Positions 47,284 to 56,229 of a stretch of 64,000 nt of DNA are shown in pieces. Source of the stretch: Burkholderiales bacterium Ga0077544 (lineage in GTDB: Bacteria > Pseudomonadota > Gammaproteobacteria > Burkholderiales > Burkholderiaceae_D). The notes below the pieces were generated by a model, which had not been told where the DNA came from, ran no database searches, and saw nothing but the letters and a program-made list of their open reading frames with translations. Each line of letters begins with the position of its first letter. Within the stretch, counting starts at the first letter, position 1. The stretch is taken from contig LNEU01000029.1 in assembly GCA_001464355.1 (NCBI GenBank), positions 1-64,000 on the forward strand, in the 5' to 3' direction. The translations under genes were made by a program, and so were the position numbers.

Positions 47284-47940
47284 ATGAACGAACTCATCCA
47301 AACCTTTGCTGTTTACGCGCTGCCGATTGTCTTTGCGATCACGCTGCATGAAGCAGCACATGCATACGCGGCCAAGTACTTCGGCGATACGACCGCCTAC
47401 GCTCAAGGGCGCATGAGCCTGAACCCCATCAAACACATCGATCCGATTGGCACCTTGCTGATTCCTATCGTGCTGTATTTCGTCGGCAGTCCGTTTTTGT
47501 TCGGCTACGCGAAACCGGTACCCGTCAATTTCGGCAATCTGCGCAATCCGAAAAAGCAGATGGCTTTTGTTGCGCTGGCGGGACCGCTGGCTAATCTGGT
47601 GATGGCGCTGATGTGGCTGGTGCTGATCATCGTCTTGCATGCCTTCAATTCCAGCGAAGAATTTTTTATGCGTATGGCACAAGCCGGCGTGCTGACTAAT
47701 CTGGTGATCTTTGCTTTCAACATGTTCCCTGTGCCACCGCTGGATGGCGGGCGCGTCGTGACCAGCATGCTGCCGCACAAGTATGCGTATAAATTTGCAC
47801 AATTGGAGCCATATGGCTTTTTCATCGTATTGGCGCTGATGTTTTTGCAAGTGCTGCATTTCTGGATGATGCCTGTGATGCAAGGTGCTAAAGCTTTCTT
47901 GCTGCTACTCGTTACCCCTCTTACTTTTTTTCTGAACTGA
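47284..47940 (+). CDS. Site-2 protease family membrane protein (M50)
   Basis: The 218-residue protein has the intramembrane zinc motif HEAAHAYAAKYFGD (HExxH near 20) and the second motif NMFPVPPLDGGRV (near 145). At least four hydrophobic segments surround them. It is the short form, without PDZ domain, found next to trpS in many betaproteobacteria. Substrates are unknown. The gap to trpS is 6 bases. Confidence 0.9.
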   Translation: MNELIQTFAVYALPIVFAITLHEAAHAYAAKYFGDTTAYAQGRMSLNPIKHIDPIGTLLIPIVLYFVGSPFLFGYAKPVPVNFGNLRNPKKQMAFVALAGPLANLVMALMWLVLIIVLHAFNSSEEFFMRMAQAGVLTNLVIFAFNMFPVPPLDGGRVVTSMLPHKYAYKFAQLEPYGFFIVLALMFLQVLHFWMMPVMQGAKAFLLLLVTPLTFFLN

Positions 47941-47946
47941 GTTTTT

Positions 47947-49152
47947 ATGTCTATCGACCGCGTTGTTTCCGGTATGCGCCCAACTGGTGCACTGCATCTT
48001 GGCCACTATCATGGTGCGTTGAAGAACTGGGTCAGATTGCAAGATGAAGTGCCTTGCCTTTTCTTTGTCGCCGACTGGCATGCGTTGACGACGCATTACG
48101 ATGATCCAAGCATCATCGAAGCCAGTACCTGGGAAATGCTGATTGACTGGCTTGCTGCCGGCGTAGATCCTTCCAAGTCGGATATATTCATCCAGTCGCA
48201 GGTGGTCGAGCATGCAGAACTGCATTTGCTGCTGTCGATGGTGACGCCTCTCGGCTGGCTGGAACGCGTGCCGACTTACAAAGACCAGCAGGAGAAATTG
48301 TCTGAGCGCGATCTAGCGACCTATGGCTTTCTCGGTTATCCCTTGCTGCAAGCGGCAGACGTATTGATTTATCGTGCGACGCAAGTGCCGGTGGGTGCCG
48401 ATCAGATTCCACACATCGAAATGATGCGTGAAATCGCACGTCGCTTTAATCATTTGTACGGCAAGGAAAAAGGTTTCGAAGAAAAAGTCGCGGAGACATT
48501 AAAGAAATTGAGCGGCAAGCAAGGCAAGCAATACAAGGAGTTGCGCACCGCCTATCAGGAACAGGGCAATGCCGAAGCACTAGGCTGGGCGAAAACCTTG
48601 CTGGATAGCGTGCAAAGCATCAGCGAAACCGACCGCGAGCGCTTGTTCGGTTATCTGGCCGGCACGCGCAAACAGATTTTGCTCGAGCCGCAAGCGCGCC
48701 TGACGGAAGCATCGCGCATGCCGGGACTCGATGGGCAAAAAATGTCCAAGAGCTATGGCAACTCGATCACTTTGCGCGAAGACAAGGAAAGTCTGACGAA
48801 GAAAATTCGTACGATGCCGACTGATCCGGCACGTGTGCGTCGCACCGATGCAGGTGATCCGGAAAAATGTCCTGTCTGGCAATTGCATCTGGTCTACTCA
48901 GATGCACCAACCAAGGAATGGGTAGTCAAAGGTTGTACTTCGGCCGGCATCGGTTGCATCGAATGCAAACAACCTGTGATCGATGGCGTACTGAAAGAGC
49001 AGGAACCTATGCGTGAACGTGCGCAGAAATACATAGACGATCCATCGCTGGTGCGCGCCATCGTTGCGAATGGACGCGACAAGGCGCGTGCGCTGGCGCA
49101 AGAAACCATGCGCGAAGTGCGTGACGCAATGGGTTTGGGTTACCGCTCATGA
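47947..49152 (+). CDS. trpS: Tryptophanyl-tRNA synthetase
   Basis: The 401-residue class I synthetase has TGALHLGHYHGAL (HIGH-type motif, near 12-24), VPVGADQIPHIEMMRE (near 145) and GQKMSKSYGN (KMSKS, near 260). The protein is longer than the 330-residue E. coli form because of an insertion near 175-235, a common feature of this branch. It is followed by a methyltransferase gene that overlaps its stop by 4 bases. Confidence 0.95.
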   Translation: MSIDRVVSGMRPTGALHLGHYHGALKNWVRLQDEVPCLFFVADWHALTTHYDDPSIIEASTWEMLIDWLAAGVDPSKSDIFIQSQVVEHAELHLLLSMVTPLGWLERVPTYKDQQEKLSERDLATYGFLGYPLLQAADVLIYRATQVPVGADQIPHIEMMREIARRFNHLYGKEKGFEEKVAETLKKLSGKQGKQYKELRTAYQEQGNAEALGWAKTLLDSVQSISETDRERLFGYLAGTRKQILLEPQARLTEASRMPGLDGQKMSKSYGNSITLREDKESLTKKIRTMPTDPARVRRTDAGDPEKCPVWQLHLVYSDAPTKEWVVKGCTSAGIGCIECKQPVIDGVLKEQEPMRERAQKYIDDPSLVRAIVANGRDKARALAQETMREVRDAMGLGYRS

Positions 49153-49739
49153 GCATAGCGGGCAAAAACGATGCAGATCCGCATTTGCTTTCCCAGCCAT
49201 CAGCCTGGGTCACCCGTTTTGCGCACTTGATTCCATCCGGTGAAATATTGGATCTCGCATCCGGTGCCGGTCGTCACAGTCGCTGGCTGGCAGAGCAGGG
49301 ACATCCTGTGCTGGCTGTGGATCGCAATCCCGAGGCACTGGCGCTTGCAGCAGGAGAGGGCGTACAGACCCTGCAAGTGGATCTGGAAACTGGTAATCCC
49401 GAACAGGATTGGCCGTTTGCAGCGGAACGCTTTGCTGCTGTGGTTGTTGTGAATTACCTGCATAGGCCGCTTTGGAAGAAGTTGATCGCCAGTCTGGCCG
49501 TTGATGGCATTTTGATCTATGAAACCTTCGCTCTGGGGAACGAGCAATTTGGCAAACCATCCAATCCTGATTTTTTGCTGCGGCATGGCGAATTGCTGGA
49601 AATCGCCGATAGTCATCACTTGCAAGTGATTGCCTATGAAAATGGCTACGTTGATATGCCTAAACCGGCCATGGTGCAAAGAATCTGCGCCATCAAGAGT
49701 CGGCATCGCCCGCCACCCGAAAATCTTCGCTTAATTTGA
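49149..49739 (+). CDS. Class I SAM-dependent methyltransferase (TehB-like)
   Basis: The 196-residue protein has the SAM-binding glycine motif LDLASGAGRHSRWLA (near 35-49), AVDRNPEAL (near 57) and the later VVVVNYLHRPLW (near 97). This resembles the TehB/UbiE-like small methyltransferases. The substrate is unknown. It starts inside the trpS stop (ATGA), so it is translated together with trpS. Confidence 0.85.
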   Translation: MSIAGKNDADPHLLSQPSAWVTRFAHLIPSGEILDLASGAGRHSRWLAEQGHPVLAVDRNPEALALAAGEGVQTLQVDLETGNPEQDWPFAAERFAAVVVVNYLHRPLWKKLIASLAVDGILIYETFALGNEQFGKPSNPDFLLRHGELLEIADSHHLQVIAYENGYVDMPKPAMVQRICAIKSRHRPPPENLRLI

Positions 49740-49822
49740 TCGGCGCTGCAGCAAGACTGCACCATACACGCGGGCTATCCGCTACAATCTAATATTCTCC
49801 AATTTTTCGTTCACATACTATT

Positions 49823-50701
49823 ATGATTCAGGGCAGCATAGTCGCAATCGTTACTCCCATGCACGCTGACGGCTCACTCGATTTGCCTGGTCTGCGCAAA
49901 TTGATCGATTGGCATATAGCCGAAGGTACGGACGGCATCGTGATTGTCGGTACCACCGGTGAGTCGCCTACCGTTTCGGTTGATGAACATTGCGAGCTGA
50001 TCCGCGTCGCGGTAGACCACACCGCCAAGCGCATTCCCATCATTGCCGGCACAGGCGGCAACTCCACTTCTGAAGCGATCGAGCTGACCCAGTTCGCCAA
50101 AGATGTGGGCGCGGATGCTTCCCTGCTGGTGGTTCCTTACTACAATCGTCCGACGCAAGAAGGCATGTATCAGCACTTCAAAAAGATCGTTGAAGCGGTT
50201 GATCTACCGGCGATTCTTTATAACGTGCCTGGCCGCACCGTGGCCGATATGGCGAACGAAACGATTTTGCGTCTGGCGCACATTCCAGGTGTGATCGGTG
50301 TCAAGGATGCGACTGGCAATATTGCGCGCGGCATCGACTTGATGCGCTTGAAGCCAGCTGAATTTGCGGTTTACTCCGGTGACGACGCCACAGCAATGGC
50401 ATTGATGCTGTGTGGCGCCAAAGGCAATATTTCCGTGACGGCAAACATCGCGCCACGCGGCATGCATGCGCTATGCGAGGCGGCGATGAACCAGCGTGTT
50501 GCTGATGCCATCGCTATCAATAACAAGCTTTTCCCATTGCACACCAAGCTGTTCGTCGAACCGAATCCTGTCCCATTGAAATGGGCAATGGCAGAAATCG
50601 GCCTCATTTCCCCAGGTATGCGTTTGCCTATCGTGCCACTGGCTGCCGAATACCACGAAGAGGTGCGGGCGGCAATGCGTGAATCGGGTGTATTACAATA
50701 A
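49823..50701 (+). CDS. dapA: 4-hydroxy-tetrahydrodipicolinate synthase
   Basis: The 292-residue TIM-barrel enzyme joins pyruvate and aspartate semialdehyde in lysine and peptidoglycan synthesis. The marks are [10 protein letters not shown] (near 43), [14 protein letters not shown] (near 106), LYNVPGRT (near 133) and the Schiff-base Lys in IGVKDATGN (near 161). It is followed by bamC after 82 bases, an order also found in E. coli. Confidence 0.97.
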   Translation: MIQGSIVAIVTPMHADGSLDLPGLRKLIDWHIAEGTDGIVIVGTTGESPTVSVDEHCELIRVAVDHTAKRIPIIAGTGGNSTSEAIELTQFAKDVGADASLLVVPYYNRPTQEGMYQHFKKIVEAVDLPAILYNVPGRTVADMANETILRLAHIPGVIGVKDATGNIARGIDLMRLKPAEFAVYSGDDATAMALMLCGAKGNISVTANIAPRGMHALCEAAMNQRVADAIAINNKLFPLHTKLFVEPNPVPLKWAMAEIGLISPGMRLPIVPLAAEYHEEVRAAMRESGVLQ

Positions 50702-50783
50702 GCCTCGATTTGGGCCGGCATTTGAAGTTACCTGCTGAACAGACTTTTTAAGTATTCACATTATTACTCGGAAGATTTCTTAC

Positions 50784-51935
50784 ATGGCTCAAAGCAGCTT
50801 CGCAAAACGTGGAATGATTTACGTGCTCGCGCTCACCGGCCTGGCTGGATGTAGCTCCATCAATTCAATGCTGGAACCAGGACGAATCGATTACAAAAGC
50901 GAGGTCAAAAAGACGCCTACGCTGGAAATTCCGCCTGATCTGACGCAGTTGCAACGTGAAAATCGTTACGCACTGCCGGATTCCAATCGCGGCACGGCGA
51001 CTGCTTCTGCCTACAATCAACAACAAACTACACGTCCAAGCGAACAGGCGGCAACGGTTGCGCCTAAAGCATTGTCGGATGTACGTGTAGAACGCGATGG
51101 TTCGCAACGTTGGCTGGTCGTGAACCAGACGCCTGAAACCTTGTGGCCTTTGATCAAGGATTTCTGGCAAGACAATGGTTTCCTGATCAGCCTCGATGCA
51201 CCGCAAACCGGTGTAATGGAAACAGACTGGGCAGAAAACCGCGCAAAGATTCCACAGGATTTCATTCGTAATTCCCTGGGCAAGATTTTCGACTCGCTCT
51301 ATTCAACCGGCGAACGCGATAAATTCCGTACCCGTCTGGAGCGTCGTGGCGATGGCGCGACTGAAGTGTACGTTAGCCACCGTGGTGCCGAAGAAGTCTT
51401 GACCGGTACCGACAAGGAAACTACTGTCTGGACCGCGCGTCCTTCCGATCCTGATCTGGAAGCGGAATTCCTGTCGCGACTGATGGTGCAGTTGGGCGTT
51501 GAAGGTACGCGTGCCAAAGCTGCTGTGGCCAATGTTGCCGCCCAATCGTCACGTGCAAAAATGGTCAAAAGTGCCAACGGTAGTTACGTTCAGGTTGACG
51601 AAAGCTTTGACCGTGCATGGCGTCGTGTAGGTTTGGCGCTGGATCGTGTCGGCTTCACCGTTGAAGATCGTGATCGTACGCAAGGTTTGTACTTCGTGCG
51701 CTATGTTGATCAAGGCGACGATGCAAAGAACACCGAGAAAAAAGGTTTCTTGAGCAATCTGTTTACCTTCGGTAGCTCCAAGGCTGAAAAAGACAAGGCT
51801 GCCGCGCGTTATCGTATCTCCGTCAAGGGTGCCAATGACTCAAGTCAGATTTCTGTGCTGAACAACGATGGCAAACCGGAAGTGTCGAAAACCGGCGAAA
51901 GAATTCTGACTTTATTGAACGAACAACTGAAGTAA
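50784..51935 (+). CDS. bamC: Outer membrane protein assembly factor BamC
   Basis: The 383-residue lipoprotein has a signal ending in lipobox LAGC (Cys near 23). An unstructured, Pro/Gln-rich N-terminus (about 30-95) binds BamD. Two helix-grip domains follow (about 105-225 and 265-380), with VNQTPETLWPLIKDFW and DESFDRAWRRVGLALDR at the same point in each. It belongs to the BAM complex that inserts beta-barrel proteins into the outer membrane. It follows dapA. Confidence 0.92.
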   Translation: MAQSSFAKRGMIYVLALTGLAGCSSINSMLEPGRIDYKSEVKKTPTLEIPPDLTQLQRENRYALPDSNRGTATASAYNQQQTTRPSEQAATVAPKALSDVRVERDGSQRWLVVNQTPETLWPLIKDFWQDNGFLISLDAPQTGVMETDWAENRAKIPQDFIRNSLGKIFDSLYSTGERDKFRTRLERRGDGATEVYVSHRGAEEVLTGTDKETTVWTARPSDPDLEAEFLSRLMVQLGVEGTRAKAAVANVAAQSSRAKMVKSANGSYVQVDESFDRAWRRVGLALDRVGFTVEDRDRTQGLYFVRYVDQGDDAKNTEKKGFLSNLFTFGSSKAEKDKAAARYRISVKGANDSSQISVLNNDGKPEVSKTGERILTLLNEQLK

Positions 51936-51975
51936 TAGCGAATCTGATTCTTCCTGTGATTGTCGAGGTTCGTCG

Positions 51976-52752
51976 GTGAAATTTGCCAGCCTCGGCAGTG
52001 GTAGCGAAGGAAACGCCTTACTCATTTCTACCCGATCCGGCACGACCAGCACCACGGTCATGCTGGATTGCGGCTTCGGCATTCGGGAAACCGAACGTCG
52101 TCTCGAACGGCTACAAATGATGCCCAGCGATCTGGCCGGTATCATTGTCACTCACGAACATCAAGACCATGTTGGTGGCGTATTCAAGTTCGCTCGGCGT
52201 CATCGCGTGCCGGTCTGGCTTACTTTCGGTACTTATCAGGCAACCCGTGATCGTTGCGAGGACGTGGACATTCATTTCTGTCGCGATGGCGCGTCCTTTG
52301 CCATCGGTGATCTGGAACTGTCACCTTATACCGTCCCGCATGATGCGCGCGAACCGGTCCAGTATGTAGCGAGCAATGGCGCGTTGAGGTTGGGTGTGTT
52401 GACCGATGCCGGGCATGCGACCTCGCATTTGATTGCGGCGCTGGCCAGTTGCGATGCCTTGATGCTGGAGTGTAATCATGATCGGCAGATGCTGCGCGAT
52501 TCAACTTATCCGCCTTCGCTGAAGCATCGGATAGGTGGTGATTACGGGCACTTATCGAATCAGACTGCCGGTGAAATTTTGAACCAACTGGACAAGTCAA
52601 GACTGAAGCGTGTAGTCGGCGCTCATCTGAGTCTTAAAAACAATACGCCTGAACTTGCAAGAATCGCACTAACCGACGTGGTAGCAGATCGAATCGAAGT
52701 AATGATCGCGTGTCAGGAGGAAGGGTTTTCCTGGGTGGAATGTGACGACTAG
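51976..52752 (+). CDS. MBL-fold metallo-hydrolase (YycJ/WalJ-like)
   Basis: The 258-residue protein has the metal-binding THEHQDHVGG (HxHxDH near 58-63), DAGHATSHL (near 138), LECNHD (near 159) and GAHLSLKNNTPE (near 214). It starts GSGSEGNA, as in YycJ/WalJ proteins. Those act as 5'-exonuclease-like or hydrolytic enzymes of unclear role. It follows bamC after 40 bases and may share its transcript. Confidence 0.88.
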   Translation: MKFASLGSGSEGNALLISTRSGTTSTTVMLDCGFGIRETERRLERLQMMPSDLAGIIVTHEHQDHVGGVFKFARRHRVPVWLTFGTYQATRDRCEDVDIHFCRDGASFAIGDLELSPYTVPHDAREPVQYVASNGALRLGVLTDAGHATSHLIAALASCDALMLECNHDRQMLRDSTYPPSLKHRIGGDYGHLSNQTAGEILNQLDKSRLKRVVGAHLSLKNNTPELARIALTDVVADRIEVMIACQEEGFSWVECDD

Positions 52753-52804
52753 ATGATGCTGGTCACTGTGAGCGTCGTATCATCGCGATACGAAAAAGAC
52801 ATAA

Positions 52805-52832
52805 AAAAAGCCGACTCTAAAGTCGGCTTTTT
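52805..52832. terminator. Terminator between the MBL and repeat-lipoprotein genes
   Basis: AAGCCGACT and AGTCGGCTT pair around CTAA, with A-run and T-run on the two sides. It serves the repeat lipoprotein gene on the minus strand and the bamC/MBL transcript on the plus strand. Confidence 0.85.
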
Positions 52833-52848
52833 CATCCAAAAAACTGGA

Positions 52849-53097
52849 TTATTTTGCTGCAGGAGCTGCTTCAGCTGCTGGTGCAGCAGGTGCCGCTTCA
52901 GCTGCTGGTGCAGCAGGAGCTGCTTCAGCTGCTGGTGCAGCAGGAGCTGCTTCAGCTGCTGGTGCAGCAGGAGCTGCTTCAGCTGCTGGTGCTGTAACAT
53001 TGACTTCAACAGCTGGAGTTGCAGGAGCTTCTTCTTTTTTCGAGCAAGCGGTCAAAGCGATAGCCAACAGGGATGCGAGCAACAGGGATTTTGTCAT
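52849..53097 (-). CDS. Small lipoprotein made of Ala/Pro repeats
   Basis: The 82-residue protein has a lipoprotein signal with lipobox LTAC (Cys near 18) followed by SKKEE. From about residue 37 to the end it is built from the nonapeptide unit AAPAAPAAE repeated four to five times. The repeat region probably forms a flexible arm that spans part of the periplasm or binds peptidoglycan. It is the last gene before a terminator, with its start at 53097. The family is not recognised; low-complexity lipoproteins like this are found in several betaproteobacteria. Confidence 0.7.
   Translation of the reverse strand: MTKSLLLASLLAIALTACSKKEEAPATPAVEVNVTAPAAEAAPAAPAAEAAPAAPAAEAAPAAPAAEAAPAAPAAEAAPAAK
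52862..52996. repeat. 27-bp tandem repeat, about five copies
   Basis: The unit GGAGCTGCTTCAGCTGCTGG plus TGCAGCA is repeated five times in tandem with very few changes. The second copy reads GGTGCC at its start and the last ends in GCTGTA. The period equals nine codons and stays in frame, so copy number can change without breaking the lipoprotein gene. It is not a CRISPR array: there are no spacers. Confidence 0.9.
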
Positions 53098-53389
53098 GAT
53101 TATCTTTCAATAATGAGTCAGGGTTGATGTTAATTGCGATGAATAATTACCGGTAATTATCGCTCTATAGGTTGCTTCGTATGTATTTCGAACCAAATGC
53201 TGCGGTGCGATGAAACGAAACCTTCCTAACCGATAATTATAGCGCTTCTTTTTGCTTGTGACACAACACTTTTACATTTTGGTAAGTGTGCTGCCTTGAT
53301 AATATTTTTTCGTCACAAAATGACACGGATATATCTGAATTGAGGTTGGCCTGACACAGATTACTTCAGCTAACTTCGCTCTTTTTACG

Positions 53390-54511
53390 CTATTGCAAAG
53401 TCAGCCAGCCGTCCTTGTACCAAGTTTGCAGGGCGTCGATGACATCTTCGGATGCAGATTCAACGATGACATGGGACAGCGCCCGTTCGTTGGCTAAAAC
53501 TTGAAGAACTGCCAAGTCTTGCTGGCCAACTTCAAAGGATGTGCCATTAATAAAGACATAATTCCCGCGGTGCAGCATCTGGGTTTTAAGAGATAGTTTT
53601 ACGCCATTTTTTTTGGCTTTTTGGATAAAACGGACGCTAGTCAAAAGCGGTTCCGGGGCATCGAAAAAGATTTGTGCCTTGGGCTCGGACAGGTATTCAC
53701 CCAAAAAGAGAGTGATGTCTTCTTGTGTGAATTTCACCTTGTTCAATTCGGCGCTGACGCGGGACAGCATGAGATTGCTGATTTCGGCTTTATGTTTTGG
53801 CAATTTCAGGTCGGGATCTGCATAGCGGCCAGGCAGGTCGATACTATCGATCATCGATTCGAGAAATGCCTCGCCCAGCTCCTGATAGGAAGGTGCGCGA
53901 AAACCGATCGAATAAGTCATGCACTCATCCATCGCCACGCCTTCATGCGCGTATTGCGGTGGCAGATACAGCATGTCGCCCGGAGCAAGAATGAATTCTT
54001 CTTCGGCTTGAAAGTTCTTCAAGATCTTCAGCGGCACGTCGTCGACAAGTGTCAAATCAGTCTGCGCACTAATGCGCCAGCGCCTCTGTCCGTGCGCTTG
54101 CAGCAGGAACACATCGTAAGAGTCGAAATGTGCACCCACACCACCGGTCTCAGTTGCGTAGCTGATCATCAGATCGTCAAGGCGAGCATCCGGGACAAAA
54201 TCGAATTGCCGCATCAAGGCATCGACCGATGCGTCGACCAGATTGACGCCTTGCACCAGCAAGGTCCAGTTTTTCTGTGTCAATGGCGGAACTTGCTCGA
54301 AAGGGCCGTTGTCCATCTTCCAGTGCCGCTTTTCGTGCGTGATCAGGCGCGATTCAACATCGTCGCGTTGCACCAGATCGAATAATTCATCGCGCGACAA
54401 CAGTGCTTCAAAGTCTGGTATCGCTTGACGAATCACCAAAGGTTTTTTGTGCCAGTAGTCGCGCAGGAATTCTGTCGCGGTCATGCCGCCTAAAAGAGTC
54501 AATTTTTTCAT
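53390..54511 (-). CDS. JmjC-domain oxygenase, ribosomal protein uL16 hydroxylase type (YcfD/RoxA-like)
   Basis: The 373-residue protein has a cupin/JmjC core with the Fe(II) ligands in GAHFDSYDVF (His and Asp near 127-129) and the third His in QYAHEGVA (near 188). The 2-oxoglutarate Arg/Lys partner is expected in the HGQRRWRIS region. A C-terminal helical and winged-helix part (about 225-373) follows. This is the layout of E. coli YcfD/RoxA, which hydroxylates an arginine of ribosomal protein uL16. No partner gene is adjacent. Confidence 0.87.
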   Translation of the reverse strand: MKKLTLLGGMTATEFLRDYWHKKPLVIRQAIPDFEALLSRDELFDLVQRDDVESRLITHEKRHWKMDNGPFEQVPPLTQKNWTLLVQGVNLVDASVDALMRQFDFVPDARLDDLMISYATETGGVGAHFDSYDVFLLQAHGQRRWRISAQTDLTLVDDVPLKILKNFQAEEEFILAPGDMLYLPPQYAHEGVAMDECMTYSIGFRAPSYQELGEAFLESMIDSIDLPGRYADPDLKLPKHKAEISNLMLSRVSAELNKVKFTQEDITLFLGEYLSEPKAQIFFDAPEPLLTSVRFIQKAKKNGVKLSLKTQMLHRGNYVFINGTSFEVGQQDLAVLQVLANERALSHVIVESASEDVIDALQTWYKDGWLTLQ

Positions 54512-54579
54512 GGCGCCATTATATAGGCAGCCTGCGCAGTGCAGGGTGATGCGAGGTATTCATCTCATATGCGCAAGGG

Positions 54580-54585
54580 TATAAT
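54580..54585 (+). promoter_or_regulatory. -10 box before slyD
   Basis: A perfect TATAAT with GGG just before it lies 28 bases upstream of the slyD start. No clear -35 box accompanies it. Confidence 0.45.
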
Positions 54586-54613
54586 GGCCGCCACACAAAA
54601 TGAAAGGATCATC

Positions 54614-55159
54614 ATGAAGATTGCCAAAAATACGGTCGTGACCGTTGATTACACATTGTCAGACGCGCAAGGCGATTTGATTGAAGAAAGTCGTGACCCT
54701 ATGGTCTACCTGCATGGTGGTTATGAAAACACCTTGCCGAAGATTGAAGAAGCGCTCGACGGCAAGGAAGTCGGCTTTGAAGATACGATCCAGGTTGAGC
54801 CGCAAGACGCGTTTGGCGACTACGATCCTAATCTGGTGAAAATAGAGCCACGCGGCCGTCTGCCGACACCGCTGGAAGTCGGCATGCAGTTTGAAGGCTC
54901 ACCGGAAACAGAAGATGAAGATGAACAACCGTTGATTTTCACCGTGACCGATATTGCGGATGACAAGGTGGTACTCGATGGTAATCACCCATTGGCCGGC
55001 ATGGCTTTGCGCTTCACTCTGAAAGTCACTGAAGTGCGAGCTGCAACCGAAGAAGAAATCGCGCACGAGCATGTACACGGTGCGCACGGTCATCACCATG
55101 GCCTGGATGAAGATGATGGAGAAGCAGGCGATCATTTCAGTACCCACCCTGTACATTAA
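54614..55159 (+). CDS. slyD: FKBP-type peptidyl-prolyl isomerase SlyD
   Basis: The 181-residue protein starts at ATG 54614 (GGATC upstream). The FKBP domain is split by an insert-in-flap domain (about 70-125), as in SlyD, with SRDPMVYLHGG near 28. The C-terminal tail is rich in His (HEHVHGAHGHHHG, near 152-164), which binds nickel or other metals in SlyD. The protein helps folding and, in other species, metal delivery to hydrogenase. The tail is shorter than in E. coli. Confidence 0.9.
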   Translation: MKIAKNTVVTVDYTLSDAQGDLIEESRDPMVYLHGGYENTLPKIEEALDGKEVGFEDTIQVEPQDAFGDYDPNLVKIEPRGRLPTPLEVGMQFEGSPETEDEDEQPLIFTVTDIADDKVVLDGNHPLAGMALRFTLKVTEVRAATEEEIAHEHVHGAHGHHHGLDEDDGEAGDHFSTHPVH

Positions 55160-55194
55160 TCAGTGTCTGCTACCTGCTTGAAGAAAGCAGGTGT

Positions 55195-55237
55195 TGAAAT
55201 AAAAAAGGATGCGTTTAACGCATCCTTTTTTATTTCA
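55195..55237. terminator. Bidirectional terminator between slyD and the secreted protein gene
   Basis: A 21-base perfect inverted repeat with a one-base centre (core GGATGCGTT / AACGCATCC) is flanked by A- and T-runs. It ends both convergent genes. Confidence 0.9.
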
Positions 55238-55281
55238 GTTGTTGCATGTCGATTACTTCAGTTTTGCCGTGATATGCAATC

Positions 55282-56229
55282 TTATCGACGGGTTGCCTGT
55301 GTGGGCAGCGATGGATGCTTCATCGCGAATAACTGTGGCTGGTTCGAATCCACAGTAATCTTGATCCAAGGTGCTTCGGTGTGCAGTGTACCTATGTTCG
55401 CCTTCCAGTCTATTCCCTTCTTTGTCGACATACGGCGCGCATCCAGATCGCTGTGCACAATCAGTATCTTTCCCGGAAATTTCGCAGCAAATGCAGTGAT
55501 TTGCCGACGCACGTCGGCAAATCCTTCGCGTTTGCTGGCGGAGAAAAACGATGAGTGCTCGGCGTGGGCCAGCGGATTGCCGTCGCAAAAAATCACAACG
55601 CCATCCAGCTTGCTGATTTTTGCCGTTAAAAAGATGCGCTTGAGCCAGTCGTTGTTCGCAATTTGCCTGTCTTCGAATTCGCTATTGCGACCGGCCGCAT
55701 TCAGGTAGTTATTATTGTTCGACGGCAGATTAACCGTTGCAAACATGATGTCGCCTATGCGCCAGTGCATGTTCTCGGCATACAGGCGAAACTTCGGCAT
55801 TGTGGACTGATGCACCACAGGGATTTTGCTGTCGCCAAAAGAGAATTCATCTGCAAAGAATACATCGCGCAAACGACTCAGACGTTCAGCGGAAATCGAG
55901 CGATTCTTGGTGTTGAGGCATTGCGCCCAATCGCTGGCAGTGACGGAAACGATCAAGCCGTTTTTGGCGCTATCAAACATGCTGCGACGATTTTTATAAA
56001 CCTCGTCGCTACAACTTTCATCGCCGGCCTTGACACCATTGGCCACGATGAAGGCGAGGTTGTCGGCATCGCTTTCCGCGATGGCGTCGCGCACCATGTT
56101 TTCTCCGGTGACTGCCTTGAGCGGTTTGGCAATAACGCCAAAGCTGAATGGACTGGACTGTGTGCTGTGCGCAAACAAAGGATGCAGCAGCGCAAAAGTC
56201 ATCAGCAAGGAAACTACATATTTCTTCAT
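55282..56229 (-). CDS. Secreted calcineurin-like phosphoesterase-family protein, motif degenerate
   Basis: The 315-residue protein has a signal peptide (about 1-20, [15 protein letters not shown]). The mature part follows the plan of secreted metallophosphoesterases: [19 protein letters not shown] where active members have GDNDW, and a core [12 protein letters not shown] (near 170). VVIFCDGNP and ILIVHSDLD (near 280) follow in place of the usual metal-binding His motifs. Several expected ligands are missing, so it may not hydrolyse phosphate. It starts within the mutS stop (4-base overlap) and is read in the same transcript. The family call is tentative. Confidence 0.6.
   Translation of the reverse strand: MKKYVVSLLMTFALLHPLFAHSTQSSPFSFGVIAKPLKAVTGENMVRDAIAESDADNLAFIVANGVKAGDESCSDEVYKNRRSMFDSAKNGLIVSVTASDWAQCLNTKNRSISAERLSRLRDVFFADEFSFGDSKIPVVHQSTMPKFRLYAENMHWRIGDIMFATVNLPSNNNNYLNAAGRNSEFEDRQIANNDWLKRIFLTAKISKLDGVVIFCDGNPLAHAEHSSFFSASKREGFADVRRQITAFAAKFPGKILIVHSDLDARRMSTKKGIDWKANIGTLHTEAPWIKITVDSNQPQLFAMKHPSLPTQATRR

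Noticed and set aside
46846-47883. 345-residue open frame antisense to the YciO-like and M50 genes
   Set aside because: Two well-supported genes lie on the other strand, and the translation is a His/Gln-rich shadow.
52862-52996. Tandem repeat considered as a CRISPR array
   Set aside because: The 27-base units follow each other directly without spacers and encode a repeat peptide in frame.
52753-53127. 124-residue Cys/Ser/Phe-rich plus-strand frame
   Set aside because: It is the complement of the Ala/Pro repeat lipoprotein gene. The Cys-rich repeats come from reading GCAGCA-type codons backwards.
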